Below, in pieces: positions 18,387 through 27,333 of a DNA stretch of 64,000 nucleotides (position 1 is its first letter; the number at the start of each line of letters is the position of its first letter). The DNA comes from Peteryoungia algae (lineage in GTDB: Bacteria; Pseudomonadota; Alphaproteobacteria; Rhizobiales; Rhizobiaceae), in NCBI RefSeq assembly GCF_030369675.1, contig NZ_CP128477.1:4172501-4236500 (forward strand). The letters run 5' to 3'. Below the pieces are notes generated by a model. It had not been told where the DNA came from. It saw only the letters and a program-made list of their open reading frames with translations, and ran no database searches. The position numbers and the translations under genes are program-made.

Positions 18387-18395
18387 GGAAATATG

Positions 18396-18429
18396 ACCGG
18401 ATGATTTGCGCTTTTGCGGGTCATCCGGT
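18396..18429 (+). terminator. inverted repeat after ileS, weak terminator
   Basis: ACCGGATGA and TCATCCGGT form a perfect 9-bp stem around 16 bases, ten bases after the ileS stop codon. There is no T-run behind it, so termination would be inefficient or Rho-assisted. Confidence 0.45.
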
Positions 18430-18522
18430 AAAACTGCCTGAAATTGGCCGAATTCGACCGGCAGGGCTGGTGGAATGTATTCGGCACGACTGATGTAACT
18501 GCGGCGAGGCTGGTAGGCATTC

Positions 18523-19155
18523 ATGAATTCGGCATATCTGTTCAGAGTTGGCCTCGGTCTGGTTGGCCTTGTTGGCCTGACGTCGGGTCTCTCCGGCTGC
18601 GTCGGCAGCCCGACCTATGGCACGGACAAGACGGCGATGGAGCAGCTGGTGGATGACGTCGGCTCGGCCGTGTCGATCGCGCCGCGCGAAGCCGCCAACA
18701 AGGGTACCAAATACAATCCGCGTCCTGACCTCGTCCTGCCGCCGGGCGGCGCCCAGACGGCCGGGCTCGTCGCGCCGCAACAGTCGGTTGCCAGCCGCGA
18801 AAACAATCCCGAATGGGTGGAATCGCCGGAAGAGGCGCGTGAGCGTCTCGTGGCCGAAGCCGACGCCAATGCCGGCAATCCGCGTTACCGCTCTCCACTG
18901 CTCGCTGGCTATGGCACGGCCGGCACGATGACCGAGACGCAGAAGTGGCAGGCCTTCCGTGACGCCCGTCAGCTTCAGAAGGGCGCCTATCTCGACCAGC
19001 GTCGCCTTCTTTCCGATCCGCCGGCCGAATATCGCCAGACGCAGGAAGCCGCACTGGTCGATCTCGGCGAGCCGGAACAGAAGAAGGAAAAGCGCCGCAA
19101 GAAGGAAGCCAAGGCTGCCCAGCAGAACAGCTCCTGGTGGATGCCTTTCCAATAA
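18523..19155 (+). CDS. conserved rhizobial lipoprotein, function unknown
   Basis: The 210-residue product starts with a lipoprotein signal whose lipobox is LSGC with Cys26 as the lipidated residue. The mature part is hydrophilic and rich in Pro, Ala and Glu. It includes EEARERLVAEADANAGNPRY, a Gln-rich segment around TETQKWQAFRDARQLQ, a very basic stretch QKKEKRRKKEAK and a C-terminal SSWWMPFQ. I recognise no enzymatic domain. It stands between ileS and an acetyltransferase and ends in its own terminator (19180-19212). Confidence 0.83.
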   Translation: MNSAYLFRVGLGLVGLVGLTSGLSGCVGSPTYGTDKTAMEQLVDDVGSAVSIAPREAANKGTKYNPRPDLVLPPGGAQTAGLVAPQQSVASRENNPEWVESPEEARERLVAEADANAGNPRYRSPLLAGYGTAGTMTETQKWQAFRDARQLQKGAYLDQRRLLSDPPAEYRQTQEAALVDLGEPEQKKEKRRKKEAKAAQQNSSWWMPFQ

Positions 19156-19179
19156 GCGCCTTTCGATCGTGAATTTTCC

Positions 19180-19212
19180 AGGGCAGGGCGGAAACGACCT
19201 GCCCTTTTGCTT
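19180..19212 (+). terminator. rho-independent terminator after the lipoprotein gene
   Basis: AGGGCAGG pairs with CCTGCCCT across a ten-base loop and runs into TTTTGCTT. It lies 25 bases beyond the lipoprotein stop and just ahead of the acetyltransferase start. Confidence 0.85.
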
Positions 19213-19224
19213 GAGGTCTTGTCC

Positions 19225-19707
19225 ATGCCCTTCTCCATCCGTCCTGCCACACCTGAGGACGCCGCCACCATTCTCGGCTTCATTACCGAACTCGCCATCT
19301 ATGAAAAGGCGGGGCATGAGGTGGAGGCGGCCACGGAGACGATCCGCGCCTCGATCTTCGGCGAGGGGTCTGTGACCGAGGCGGTGATCCTGGAGGCCGA
19401 TGGTCAGCCTGCGGGATTTGCGGTCTGGTTTCACAGCTATTCCACCTGGCAGGCGAGGAACGGCCTCTATCTGGAGGATCTCTATGTCTCGCCGGATTAT
19501 CGCGGCTCGGGTGCCGGCAAGCTGCTTTTGAAACATCTCGCGCGCATTGCGGTGGAACGGGGTTGCGGTCGCTTCGAATGGAGCGTGCTCGACTGGAACG
19601 AGCCGGCGATCCGCGTCTATGACGCTGTTGGTGCCGAACCGCAGACGGAATGGATCCGCTACCGGCTGGCCGGCCGGAAGCTCGAGGATTTCGCCGCCGC
19701 CGAGTGA
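19225..19707 (+). CDS. GNAT family N-acetyltransferase
   Basis: I take the ATG at 19225, giving 160 residues, over a TTG six codons upstream. The GNAT acetyl-CoA site shows as YLEDLYVSPDYRGSGAGKLLLKHLA (about 84-108), and the early SIRPATPEDAATILGFI and the late EWSVLDWNEPAIRVYDAVGA are typical of the diamine/phosphinothricin-acetyltransferase-like branch. The substrate is unknown. The gene is convergent with the SdpI-like membrane protein gene. Confidence 0.88.
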   Translation: MPFSIRPATPEDAATILGFITELAIYEKAGHEVEAATETIRASIFGEGSVTEAVILEADGQPAGFAVWFHSYSTWQARNGLYLEDLYVSPDYRGSGAGKLLLKHLARIAVERGCGRFEWSVLDWNEPAIRVYDAVGAEPQTEWIRYRLAGRKLEDFAAAE

Positions 19708-19723
19708 GGCCGTCGCGCCTGCC

Positions 19724-20044
19724 TCATTCCTCGTTTTCGACCGTGCGCGCAACCAGTGCCATGTGCATGGCCTGCAAGGCGGGAGCGATGAAGGAAATCC
19801 ACAGCAGCGCCATGTCGCGCTCGGCATGGTCATCCCGTGAAAATACGAAGATCAGGCCGATCAGAGCGAGCATCAGCACGGGGGCCGCGGCGATAGCGAT
19901 CAGCCGTGGTGCGCGCCAGTTGACGGTACCGGTCGTCGACCACTGCATCGGCAAGCGGTCTGCGCCGGGTGCAACATTGCGATAAGCCCAGAACGCAATG
20001 CCAGCCATGCCGGCAATCGACAAGGTGAGCGCAACAAAGATCAT
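19724..20044 (-). CDS. small membrane protein, DUF1648-like
   Basis: The 106-residue protein has three predicted membrane helices. The loop between the first two, DRLPMQWSTTGTVNW, resembles the DUF1648 motif of SdpI-type proteins, in which a short periplasmic loop carries a Pro and a Trp/Gly turn. The start overlaps the tadA stop by 1 bp, so it is coupled to tadA translation. The function is unknown. Confidence 0.72.
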   Translation of the reverse strand: MIFVALTLSIAGMAGIAFWAYRNVAPGADRLPMQWSTTGTVNWRAPRLIAIAAAPVLMLALIGLIFVFSRDDHAERDMALLWISFIAPALQAMHMALVARTVENEE

Positions 20045-20496
20045 CAGTCTCTCCTGTCCTGGAAGAAGCCCCGGAGCATGTCGGCAGCCTCGCTCTCGCG
20101 AATGCCGGAATAGACTTCAGGAACGTGGTGGCAGGTCGGTTGTCGGTAGAAGCGCACGCCGTTTTCCACCGCCCCGCCTTTGGCGTCTGCGGCAGCATAA
20201 TAGAGTCGCCGCATCCGGGCAAAGGAGATTGCCGCAGCGCACATCGTGCAAGGCTCAAGCGTGACGTAGAGATCGGCCTCGACGAGCCTTTCGTCGCCTA
20301 GGATTGCAGCCGCACGGCGGATGGCGAGAATTTCGGCATGGGCGGTCACATCGTTCAGCGCCCGCGTCTCGTTGCCGGCCCGTCCGATGATCCGGCCGTC
20401 GCGCACGACCACGGCGCCGATCGGAACCTCACCGCGCTCGCCGGCGGCGCGAGCCTCCTCGAAGGCTGCCTCCATGAAGCCGTTTGTCTTCCCCAT
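20044..20496 (-). CDS. tadA: tRNA-specific adenosine deaminase
   Basis: With the ATG at 20496 the enzyme has 150 residues; a GTG five codons upstream is possible. It deaminates A34 of tRNA-Arg(ACG) to inosine. The zinc site is clear: VTAHAEILAIRRAA with the His and catalytic Glu, and EPCTMCAAAISF with the two Cys. It is the first gene of a two-gene unit with the small membrane protein and is divergent from the pseudouridine synthase gene. Confidence 0.95.
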   Translation of the reverse strand: MGKTNGFMEAAFEEARAAGERGEVPIGAVVVRDGRIIGRAGNETRALNDVTAHAEILAIRRAAAILGDERLVEADLYVTLEPCTMCAAAISFARMRRLYYAAADAKGGAVENGVRFYRQPTCHHVPEVYSGIRESEAADMLRGFFQDRRD

Positions 20497-20565
20497 GCAC
20501 GAACTTTCCACTTAACCCGAGCCGCGCGACCTGATACGACAGCCCAAACCACAGGCAAACAGCAA

Positions 20566-22566
20566 ATGACATTCAAAGACAAGTCCAAGCGTCCGGCGGG
20601 CAAGCCCTCCGACCGCAGCGGCAAGCCGCAAACCAGAAAACCGTCCGCAGCCTCCGCAGACAAGCCCGCGTCGAAGCCCGTTCGTGCGCCACGCACCGAG
20701 GCAGCGGCCGGCGACGACACCATGAAGCCCGAGCGCATTTCCAAGCTGCTCGCCCGCGCCGGTGTTGCATCCCGTCGTGACATAGAGCGCATGATCATGG
20801 AAGGCCGCGTGGCCGTGAACGGCAAGGTGCTCGAAACCCCCGTGCTCAACGCGACGCTGGCCGACAAGATCGAGGTCGATGGCCAGCCGATCCGCGGCAT
20901 CGAACGCACGCGCCTCTGGCTCTATCACAAGCCGGCCGGCCTGGTGACGACCAATGCCGATCCGGAAGGCCGCTCGACGGTTTTCGAGAACCTGCCGGAA
21001 GAACTGCCACGTGTGATGTCCATCGGCCGTCTCGACATCAACACCGAGGGCCTGCTGCTGCTCACCAATGACGGCGGCCTCGCCCGCGTCCTGGAATTGC
21101 CGACCACCGGCTGGCTGCGCCGTTACCGCGTGCGTGCCTATGGCGAAGTCGACCAGCCGGCGCTTGATGCGCTGAAGGAAGGCATTGCCGTCGACGGCGT
21201 GCTCTACGGCGCGATCGATGCAACGCTCGACCGCAAGCAGGGCCACAATGTCTGGATCACCATGGGTCTGCGCGAAGGCAAGAACCGCGAGATCAAGAAC
21301 GTGCTCGGCGCGCTTGGCCTCGAGGTCAATCGCCTGATCCGTGTCTCCTACGGTCCCTTCCAGCTCGGCGACCTGCCGGAAGGCAAGGTCCAGGAAGTGC
21401 GTGGCCGCATGCTGCGCGATCAGCTCGGACCCCGCCTGATCGAGGAATCCAAGGCCAATTTCGACGCCCCGATCTATGCCCATGGCGTCGAGACCGACGA
21501 AGAGGATGCACCCGCTGCGCCGGCCAAGAAGCCTGGCCGCGAGGCAAAGCCGGAATGGAGCCGTGAAGAGCGCCCGGCAGACAAGAAGCGTGCTGCGCCG
21601 AAGGACTGGTCCGACAAGGGCGACCGCCGCGAGCGTGCGCTTGGGCGCCTCGACACCCGTCGTGACGATGGCAAGCCCGGCGACAAGTTTGCCGACAAGC
21701 CTAAGCGCCCGGCGGGTAACACGAAGAGCCGCACCGCCAATGTCTGGATGGCGCCCGGCGCCCGTCCGCTCGGCGAAAAGGCTGCCGCAGCGGCCGCCCG
21801 TCGCAAGCCCGATCCGCGCGGTCCCAAGCCCACAGAGCGCTTTGACGACCGGCCAACCTCGACCGTCCAGATCACCCGTGCCCGGGACGAGGAAGGCGAC
21901 TGGATCCGCGCTGACGGTCCGGACCAGAAGCCCGGTGGTCGGGATGGCGGTCGCGATGGCGGCCGTGGTGGAAAGCCCGGTGGCTTCGGTGCCCGTCCGC
22001 CCCGTCGTGACGGTGACGATCGTGCGCCACGTCGCGAGGGTTCCGATCGTGGCCCCAAGCGTGATTTCGGTGATCGTGCCGAGCGCGCCCCGCGCCGGGA
22101 AGGCGACGACCGTGGTCCGCGCAAGGACTTCGGCGACCGCGGCCCCCGCAAGGATTTCGGCGATCGCGGTCCTCGCAAGCCCTTCGGCGACAAGCCGGAT
22201 CGTCCGCGCACGGAACGGTTCACACCGGATCGCGCCCGTGATGACAGGCCCCGTGACGCCAGACCCCGTGATGAACACCCCCGGGGCGAGCGTCCGGCCG
22301 GCGACAGGCCTTTCGGTGACAAGCCGCGCGGCGCGAGACCCGCGGGCGACCGCTCCTTCGGCGACAAGCCTGCAGGCAAGTCGTTCGGCAAGCCGGCGGG
22401 CAAGCCCTCAGGCAAACCGGCCGGCAAGAGCTTTGGCGGCAAGCCCGGTGGTGGAAAAAGCTTCGGCGGCAAGCCGGGTGGACGCCCGGCCGGTGGCCCA
22501 CGCTCCGGCGGCCCGGGTGGCAAACCCACCGGCGGCAGCCGCGGTGCCCCGAAGGGCAAGAGGTAA
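20566..22566 (+). CDS. RluB-type pseudouridine synthase with a long disordered basic tail
   Basis: From ATG 20566 the product has 666 residues, against about 250-300 for RluB/RsuA enzymes. After a Lys/Pro-rich leader of 50 residues come an S4 RNA-binding domain (KPERISKLLARAGVASRRDI, from 54) and the catalytic GRLDINTEGLLLLTND with Asp157. The core ends near residue 290. The last 370 residues are low-complexity, rich in Arg, Asp, Gly, Lys and Pro, with GPRKDFGDR-type repeats near 517-543 and GKPAGKP/GGKPGG repeats at the end. It would make pseudouridine in 23S rRNA; the tail resembles RGG-type RNA-binding extensions. rsmD follows after 6 bp. Confidence 0.93.
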   Translation: MTFKDKSKRPAGKPSDRSGKPQTRKPSAASADKPASKPVRAPRTEAAAGDDTMKPERISKLLARAGVASRRDIERMIMEGRVAVNGKVLETPVLNATLADKIEVDGQPIRGIERTRLWLYHKPAGLVTTNADPEGRSTVFENLPEELPRVMSIGRLDINTEGLLLLTNDGGLARVLELPTTGWLRRYRVRAYGEVDQPALDALKEGIAVDGVLYGAIDATLDRKQGHNVWITMGLREGKNREIKNVLGALGLEVNRLIRVSYGPFQLGDLPEGKVQEVRGRMLRDQLGPRLIEESKANFDAPIYAHGVETDEEDAPAAPAKKPGREAKPEWSREERPADKKRAAPKDWSDKGDRRERALGRLDTRRDDGKPGDKFADKPKRPAGNTKSRTANVWMAPGARPLGEKAAAAAARRKPDPRGPKPTERFDDRPTSTVQITRARDEEGDWIRADGPDQKPGGRDGGRDGGRGGKPGGFGARPPRRDGDDRAPRREGSDRGPKRDFGDRAERAPRREGDDRGPRKDFGDRGPRKDFGDRGPRKPFGDKPDRPRTERFTPDRARDDRPRDARPRDEHPRGERPAGDRPFGDKPRGARPAGDRSFGDKPAGKSFGKPAGKPSGKPAGKSFGGKPGGGKSFGGKPGGRPAGGPRSGGPGGKPTGGSRGAPKGKR

Positions 22567-22572
22567 GCCGGC

Positions 22573-23133
22573 ATGCGTATCGTCGGCGGTGAATTTCGTG
22601 GCCGCACGCTGGCTACGCCGAAGTCCAACGACATCCGGCCGACGGTAGACCGGACGCGCGAAAGCCTGTTCAATATCCTCGCGCACGCCCATCCGGGCGT
22701 GCTCGACGGCACCCGGATCCTCGATCTCTTTGCCGGAACCGGTGCCGTCGGCATCGAAGCCCTGTCGCGGGGCTGCAAGTCCGCACTCTTCGTCGAAAAC
22801 AGCGTCGAGGGCCGCGGCCTGCTCTGGGAAAACATCGATGCCTTCGGCCTGCATGGCCGCGCCCGCATGCTGCGACGCGATGCCACCGATCTCGGCCCTG
22901 CCAACAACATCGAGCCCTTCGAACTGGTCTTCGCCGATCCGCCCTATGGCAAGGGTCTCGGTGAAAAAGCGCTGCTTTCGGCTCATCAGGGCGGCTGGCT
23001 GGCAAAGAACGCGCTCGTCATTCTCGAAGAGCGGGGCGACGTGCAGGTCTCCGCCGATCCGGTCTTCGCCTTCATCGAGGAGCGCGTGTTCGGTGACACG
23101 AAAATGTACTTCTTTTCCTATAGGCCGTCCTGA
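22573..23133 (+). CDS. rsmD: 16S rRNA (guanine(966)-N2)-methyltransferase
   Basis: The 186-residue enzyme methylates G966 of 16S rRNA in the small-subunit particle. The start MRIVGGEFRGRTLATP, the SAM motif ILDLFAGTGAVGIEALSRG and the catalytic VFADPPYG are characteristic. It lies 6 bp behind the pseudouridine synthase gene, forming a two-gene rRNA-modification unit. Confidence 0.96.
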   Translation: MRIVGGEFRGRTLATPKSNDIRPTVDRTRESLFNILAHAHPGVLDGTRILDLFAGTGAVGIEALSRGCKSALFVENSVEGRGLLWENIDAFGLHGRARMLRRDATDLGPANNIEPFELVFADPPYGKGLGEKALLSAHQGGWLAKNALVILEERGDVQVSADPVFAFIEERVFGDTKMYFFSYRPS

Positions 23134-23162
23134 TCCCCGTCCTGAAAGAAAAGGCTTGGCTC

Positions 23163-24038
23163 ATGGATCTCGTCGCTGAAACGCCCATCCCGTCGAATGC
23201 CGTGAAGGCCGATCCGACCATCGGCCTGGCACTCGGGGCAGGGGGCGCACGCGGCTTTGCCCATATTCCGGTTCTTGAGGTCTTCGACGAACTCGGCATC
23301 AAGCCGGCCCTGATTGCGGGCTCGTCCATGGGGGCGATCATCGGCGCCGGTTATGCCGCCGGCATGAGTGGCCGCGATATCAGGGACTACACGCTGGAAC
23401 TGGCCGACAACAGAGGCCTCGTCCTCAACCGCTTCTGGAGCCTGCGCCCGGCCAGCGTCCGCGCGCTTGGCGGTTTTCGCCTCGGCCAGTTCAATTTGCC
23501 GCGCCTGCTGCGCGCCTTCCTGCCGCCCGAGATCCCCGAAAATTTCGCAGACCTTAAGCTCCCCGTCACGATCATCGCCACGGACTATTACGGGCAATGC
23601 GAGATGGTACGCAGCGAGGGTGATCTTTACGAGGCGCTCTCTGCCTCCGCTGCAATTCCGGCGCTTTTTGCGCCCGTTACCATTGACGGCCGGCTGATGA
23701 TCGACGGCGGCATCTTCAATCCGGTGCCCTACGATCACCTCGTCGGCAAGGTGGACATCATGCTGGCCGTCGACGTGATCGGTGCGCCGGAGGGCGATGG
23801 TTCGCGGATGCCCAACCGCATCGACAGCCTTTTCGGCGCCTCGCAGCTGATGATGCAGTCGCACATTGCCCTGAAGATGAAGATTTGCCAGCCGGACATC
23901 TACATCCGCCCGGAGATCAACAGCTACAAGGTCCTCGACTTCTTCAAGGCGCGCCAGATCCTCGAAATCTGCGATCGGCTGAAGGAACCCCTGAAGCGGG
24001 ATCTCGCCGCCCGTATCGAGGACTTCGTCCGCCGGTGA
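23163..24038 (+). CDS. patatin-like phospholipase (RssA type)
   Basis: The 291-residue protein has the patatin Ser-Asp dyad: the oxyanion loop GAGGARGFAHI (from 25), the nucleophile elbow GSSMG with Ser55, and MIDGGIFNPVP with the Asp near 181. Bacterial members are lipases or esterases of mostly unknown substrate. It converges head-on with the Kef-type antiporter gene, with only four bases between stop codons and no terminator. Confidence 0.9.
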   Translation: MDLVAETPIPSNAVKADPTIGLALGAGGARGFAHIPVLEVFDELGIKPALIAGSSMGAIIGAGYAAGMSGRDIRDYTLELADNRGLVLNRFWSLRPASVRALGGFRLGQFNLPRLLRAFLPPEIPENFADLKLPVTIIATDYYGQCEMVRSEGDLYEALSASAAIPALFAPVTIDGRLMIDGGIFNPVPYDHLVGKVDIMLAVDVIGAPEGDGSRMPNRIDSLFGASQLMMQSHIALKMKICQPDIYIRPEINSYKVLDFFKARQILEICDRLKEPLKRDLAARIEDFVRR

Positions 24039-24042
24039 TCGA

Positions 24043-25851
24043 TCAGGCGGCGGGCGCTTCCGTCGAGGTTTCGACGGCGTGGACCGGCTTCTTCGGCTTG
24101 ATGAGCGGTTCGGGCTTGACCGGTCGCTTGTGTATCAGTTCCCGGCCCGCGAGAATGCCCTCCTGGGCCTGCAGCCGCAGCCGTTCGTCGTCGCGGCGCC
24201 TGATGTCCTCGCCGACCTCGTAGGCTTCGTCCTCCGTCGCGCCGAGCCCTTCCAGCGTGCGGCGTCCGAAGAGAAGACCGGACTCGAAGGTTTCCCGCAG
24301 TTCATATTCCACGTCTCGGGCCCTGAGTTCCAGGCTGTGGATGCGATCATAGGAGCGCACGAAGAGACGTACATCCGGATATTCGGAGCGGATGAGATCG
24401 ACGATTTTGTCGGTGATATCCTTCCTGTGCGTGCACACAGCGACGATCTTGGCTTTCTCGATGCCGGCGGCCCGCAACATGTCGAGGCGCGTGCCATCGC
24501 CGAAATAGATCCGGAAACCGAAGGTTGCCGCCTGGCGCACGCGATCCGGGCTGTCGTCGAGAATGGTAACGTCACGTCCACTGGCGAGCAGGATTTGCGC
24601 CGCGACCTGCCCAAAGCGGGAAAACCCGACCATCAGTACGTCGGAGCCTGCCCCTTCAAAGTCCTCATCCATCTCTTCCTTTTCGCCAGCCTCCCGCGCC
24701 AGGAGCCGTTGGCCGATCAGCGCGGTGAGCGGCGTAAGCGCCATGGACAGGGTGACGATGGAAATGAGCAGGGACGACTGTGCGCCCGAGAACAGGCCCG
24801 CAGCCGCAGCCGTGGTGAACAAGACAAAGCCGAACTCGCCACCTTGCGGCAGGAGCACGGCGATCCGGATTGCATCGCTGCGCGAAGAGCCGGAGACCCG
24901 ACAGATGCTGAAGATGATCAGAGCCTTGACGGCCATCAGCACCGGCACGGCAATGGCGATCAGGGCCACATTGTCGATGATGACCTCGAGTTCCATCGAC
25001 AAGCCGACGGCGATGAAGAAGAGCGCAAGCAGGAGCCCGCGGAAAGGCTCGATATCCGCCTCAAGCTCGTGGCGATAGGAAGACTCCGCCAGCATGACGC
25101 CGGCAAGGAAAGCGCCCATGGCCATGGACAGGCCGGCCGCCTGCAGCAGATAGGCCGATCCCAGCACGACAAAGAGGGCAGCGGCGATCATTGCCTCCCG
25201 AGCCCCGGTGCGGCCGATGATCTGAAACATCGGCGTCAGCAGATATCGCCCGGCAAAGATCATCCCGATCACCGCAGCCAAGGCAATCCCGACTTCGATG
25301 AGGGGAGAATGCTGCGCTTCGCCACCCTGCAGGCCAAGCACCGAAACCATGGCGAGGAGGGGTACGATGGCGAGATCCTGGAAGAGCAGGATCGAGAAGG
25401 AGCGCTGTCCGTAGCGGCTGTTCATGTCGCCGTAGTCATCCAGCAACTGCAGCGCAAAGGCGGTGGAAGACAGTGCCAGACCGAAGCCGGCGACCAGTGC
25501 CCCGCGCCAGTCGAGCAGGCCCGCCCCATAGACCAGCAGCGTCAAGACGAGACCGGAAAGCACAACCTGACTGCTGCCAAGCCCGAATATGTCGCGCCGC
25601 ATGTGCCACAACCGGCTGGGCTTGAGTTCCAGTCCGATGATGAAGAGCAGAAGCACGACGCCAAGTTCGGCGACCGCCAGGATTTCCCCCGAACCACCGA
25701 TCAGGTGCAGGATGGGGCCGATGACCACGCCGGCCGCGAGATAGCCGAGCACCGTTCCGAGCCCTAGCTTGCGGAAGATCGGGGCTGCGATGACCGCCCC
25801 TCCGAGAAGAAGCAGGGGTTGGGCGAACAGTGCTTCGGTTGCGCTGGCCAA
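24043..25851 (-). CDS. Kef-type CPA2 cation/proton antiporter with RCK domain
   Basis: The TTG start at 25851 is preceded by GAGGAG. The 602-residue protein has about 12 membrane helices in a CPA2 exchanger domain (to about 390), then an RCK_N domain: VLMVGFSRFGQVAAQILLAS near 405 and YFGDGTRLDMLRAAG. This resembles E. coli KefB/KefC, K+ efflux systems gated by glutathione and its adducts. No KefF/KefG partner gene is adjacent. It is divergent from pmbA. Confidence 0.9.
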   Translation of the reverse strand: MASATEALFAQPLLLLGGAVIAAPIFRKLGLGTVLGYLAAGVVIGPILHLIGGSGEILAVAELGVVLLLFIIGLELKPSRLWHMRRDIFGLGSSQVVLSGLVLTLLVYGAGLLDWRGALVAGFGLALSSTAFALQLLDDYGDMNSRYGQRSFSILLFQDLAIVPLLAMVSVLGLQGGEAQHSPLIEVGIALAAVIGMIFAGRYLLTPMFQIIGRTGAREAMIAAALFVVLGSAYLLQAAGLSMAMGAFLAGVMLAESSYRHELEADIEPFRGLLLALFFIAVGLSMELEVIIDNVALIAIAVPVLMAVKALIIFSICRVSGSSRSDAIRIAVLLPQGGEFGFVLFTTAAAAGLFSGAQSSLLISIVTLSMALTPLTALIGQRLLAREAGEKEEMDEDFEGAGSDVLMVGFSRFGQVAAQILLASGRDVTILDDSPDRVRQAATFGFRIYFGDGTRLDMLRAAGIEKAKIVAVCTHRKDITDKIVDLIRSEYPDVRLFVRSYDRIHSLELRARDVEYELRETFESGLLFGRRTLEGLGATEDEAYEVGEDIRRRDDERLRLQAQEGILAGRELIHKRPVKPEPLIKPKKPVHAVETSTEAPAA

Positions 25852-25986
25852 GGGTAATCTCCTCGTTTTCCGGGATCGAACGGACTGGAATGGAACCTAT
25901 GCCGGGCAAGTGAACGGAAAAGCCCGAACCGCCCTTGATGCCCCTTCTAAGGCACAATAAATGGAGCGGGAAGGAAAGGCCAACCC

Positions 25987-27333
25987 ATGCCCAATCAAAT
26001 CGATTCCGCCAATCTCCTAGAACGCGCCGAACAGCTTGTCGACCTCGCCATGAAGGCGGGTGCAGACAAGGCGGATGCTGTGGTCGTGCGTTCCCGCTCC
26101 AAGGGAGTCAGCGTTCGCCTTGGCAAGGTCGAGTCGACCGAGGCCTCCGAGAGCGACGACTTTTCGCTCCGCGTCTTCATCGGCCGTCAGGTGGCGTCCG
26201 TGTCGGCCAATCCCGGCTTTGATCTCACGGCGCTCGCCGAGCGCGCCGTCGCCATGGCCAAGGTCTCGCCCGAGGATCCCTTCGCCGGCCTCGCCGACGA
26301 GAGTGACATCGCCCGAGACATCCCCGACCTGCAACTCTTCGACGATATGGACGTATCGAGCGACCAGCTGCGCGAGAGCGCGCTCGCCATGGAAGACGTG
26401 GCCCGCTCGGTCGACGGTGTCAGCAACTCGCTTGGCGCTGGCGCCTCCGCTGGCATGGGTGGCCTGGTTCTCGTCACATCCCACGGTTTCTCCGGCAGCT
26501 ATGCAGGTTCGCGTTTCTCACGCTCCGTCGGCGTCATTGCAGGCGAAGGCACCAGGATGGAGCGCGACCACGATTTCGACAGCCGCCTCTATTTCGCCGA
26601 ACTCGACAGCCCGGAAGAAATCGGTCGCCGTGCCGCCGAGCGGGCCATCCGTCGCTTGAATCCGCGTCAGGTCCCGACGGCCTCCAATCTGACCGTCGTC
26701 TTCGACCCGCGCGTCGCCCGCGGTTTCGTCGGCACGATTGCCGGTGCGATCAATGGCGCCTCGGTCGCCCGCAAGACCTCCTTCCTGCGCGACAAGATGG
26801 GCCAGCAGGTTTTGAAGGCTGGTCTCAACATCACCGATAATCCGCTGAAGGTTCGTGGTTCTTCGTCGCGCCCCTTCGACGGCGAGGGCGTCTCCGGCAA
26901 GCCACTCACGATGATCGAGGACGGCGTGCTCAAGCACTGGTTCTTATCCTCGTCTGCCGCACGCGAACTCGGCCTCAAGACCAATGGTCGCGGCGTGCGC
27001 GGTGGGACATCGGTGTCTCCGTCCTCCACCAATCTGGCGCTGGAGCCCGGTGACATCTCACCGGAAGAATTGATCCGCAACGTGGGCACGGGCCTCTACA
27101 TCACCGACATGATCGGCCAGGGCGTCGACATGATAACGGGCGAATACAGCCGCGGCGCGAGCGGTTTCTGGATCGAGAATGGCGAGTTGGCCTATCCGGT
27201 GTCGGAGATCACCATTGCGTCCAACCTCAAGGACATGTTCATGCGGATTACGGTGGCCAACGACATCGACCGCAAGTTTGGCGTGGCTGCTCCCACGCTC
27301 GCCATCGAGGGCATGACCCTTGCCGGACTCTGA
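25987..27333 (+). CDS. pmbA: metalloprotease PmbA/TldE
   Basis: The 448-residue protein is the TldE (PmbA) partner that works with TldD in peptide processing and protein degradation. The HExxH zinc motif of TldD is absent, as expected for TldE. Characteristic parts are GVSVRLGKVESTE, LTVVFDPRVARGFVGTIAGAI and NVGTGLYITDMIGQGVDMITGEYSRGASGFWIENGE. TldD is not in the window. Its end overlaps the CysQ-like gene by 14 bp. Confidence 0.95.
   Translation: MPNQIDSANLLERAEQLVDLAMKAGADKADAVVVRSRSKGVSVRLGKVESTEASESDDFSLRVFIGRQVASVSANPGFDLTALAERAVAMAKVSPEDPFAGLADESDIARDIPDLQLFDDMDVSSDQLRESALAMEDVARSVDGVSNSLGAGASAGMGGLVLVTSHGFSGSYAGSRFSRSVGVIAGEGTRMERDHDFDSRLYFAELDSPEEIGRRAAERAIRRLNPRQVPTASNLTVVFDPRVARGFVGTIAGAINGASVARKTSFLRDKMGQQVLKAGLNITDNPLKVRGSSSRPFDGEGVSGKPLTMIEDGVLKHWFLSSSAARELGLKTNGRGVRGGTSVSPSSTNLALEPGDISPEELIRNVGTGLYITDMIGQGVDMITGEYSRGASGFWIENGELAYPVSEITIASNLKDMFMRITVANDIDRKFGVAAPTLAIEGMTLAGL

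Noticed and set aside
20512..22910. Two long minus-strand frames opposite the pseudouridine synthase and rsmD
   Set aside because: They are low-complexity mirror translations of the Arg/Gly/Asp-rich tail, without any recognisable motif.
24079..25767. 562-residue plus-strand frame opposite the Kef-type gene
   Set aside because: The composition (Asp, Gly, Gln and His rich, no hydrophobic core) is typical of an antisense shadow; the minus-strand antiporter has clear domains.
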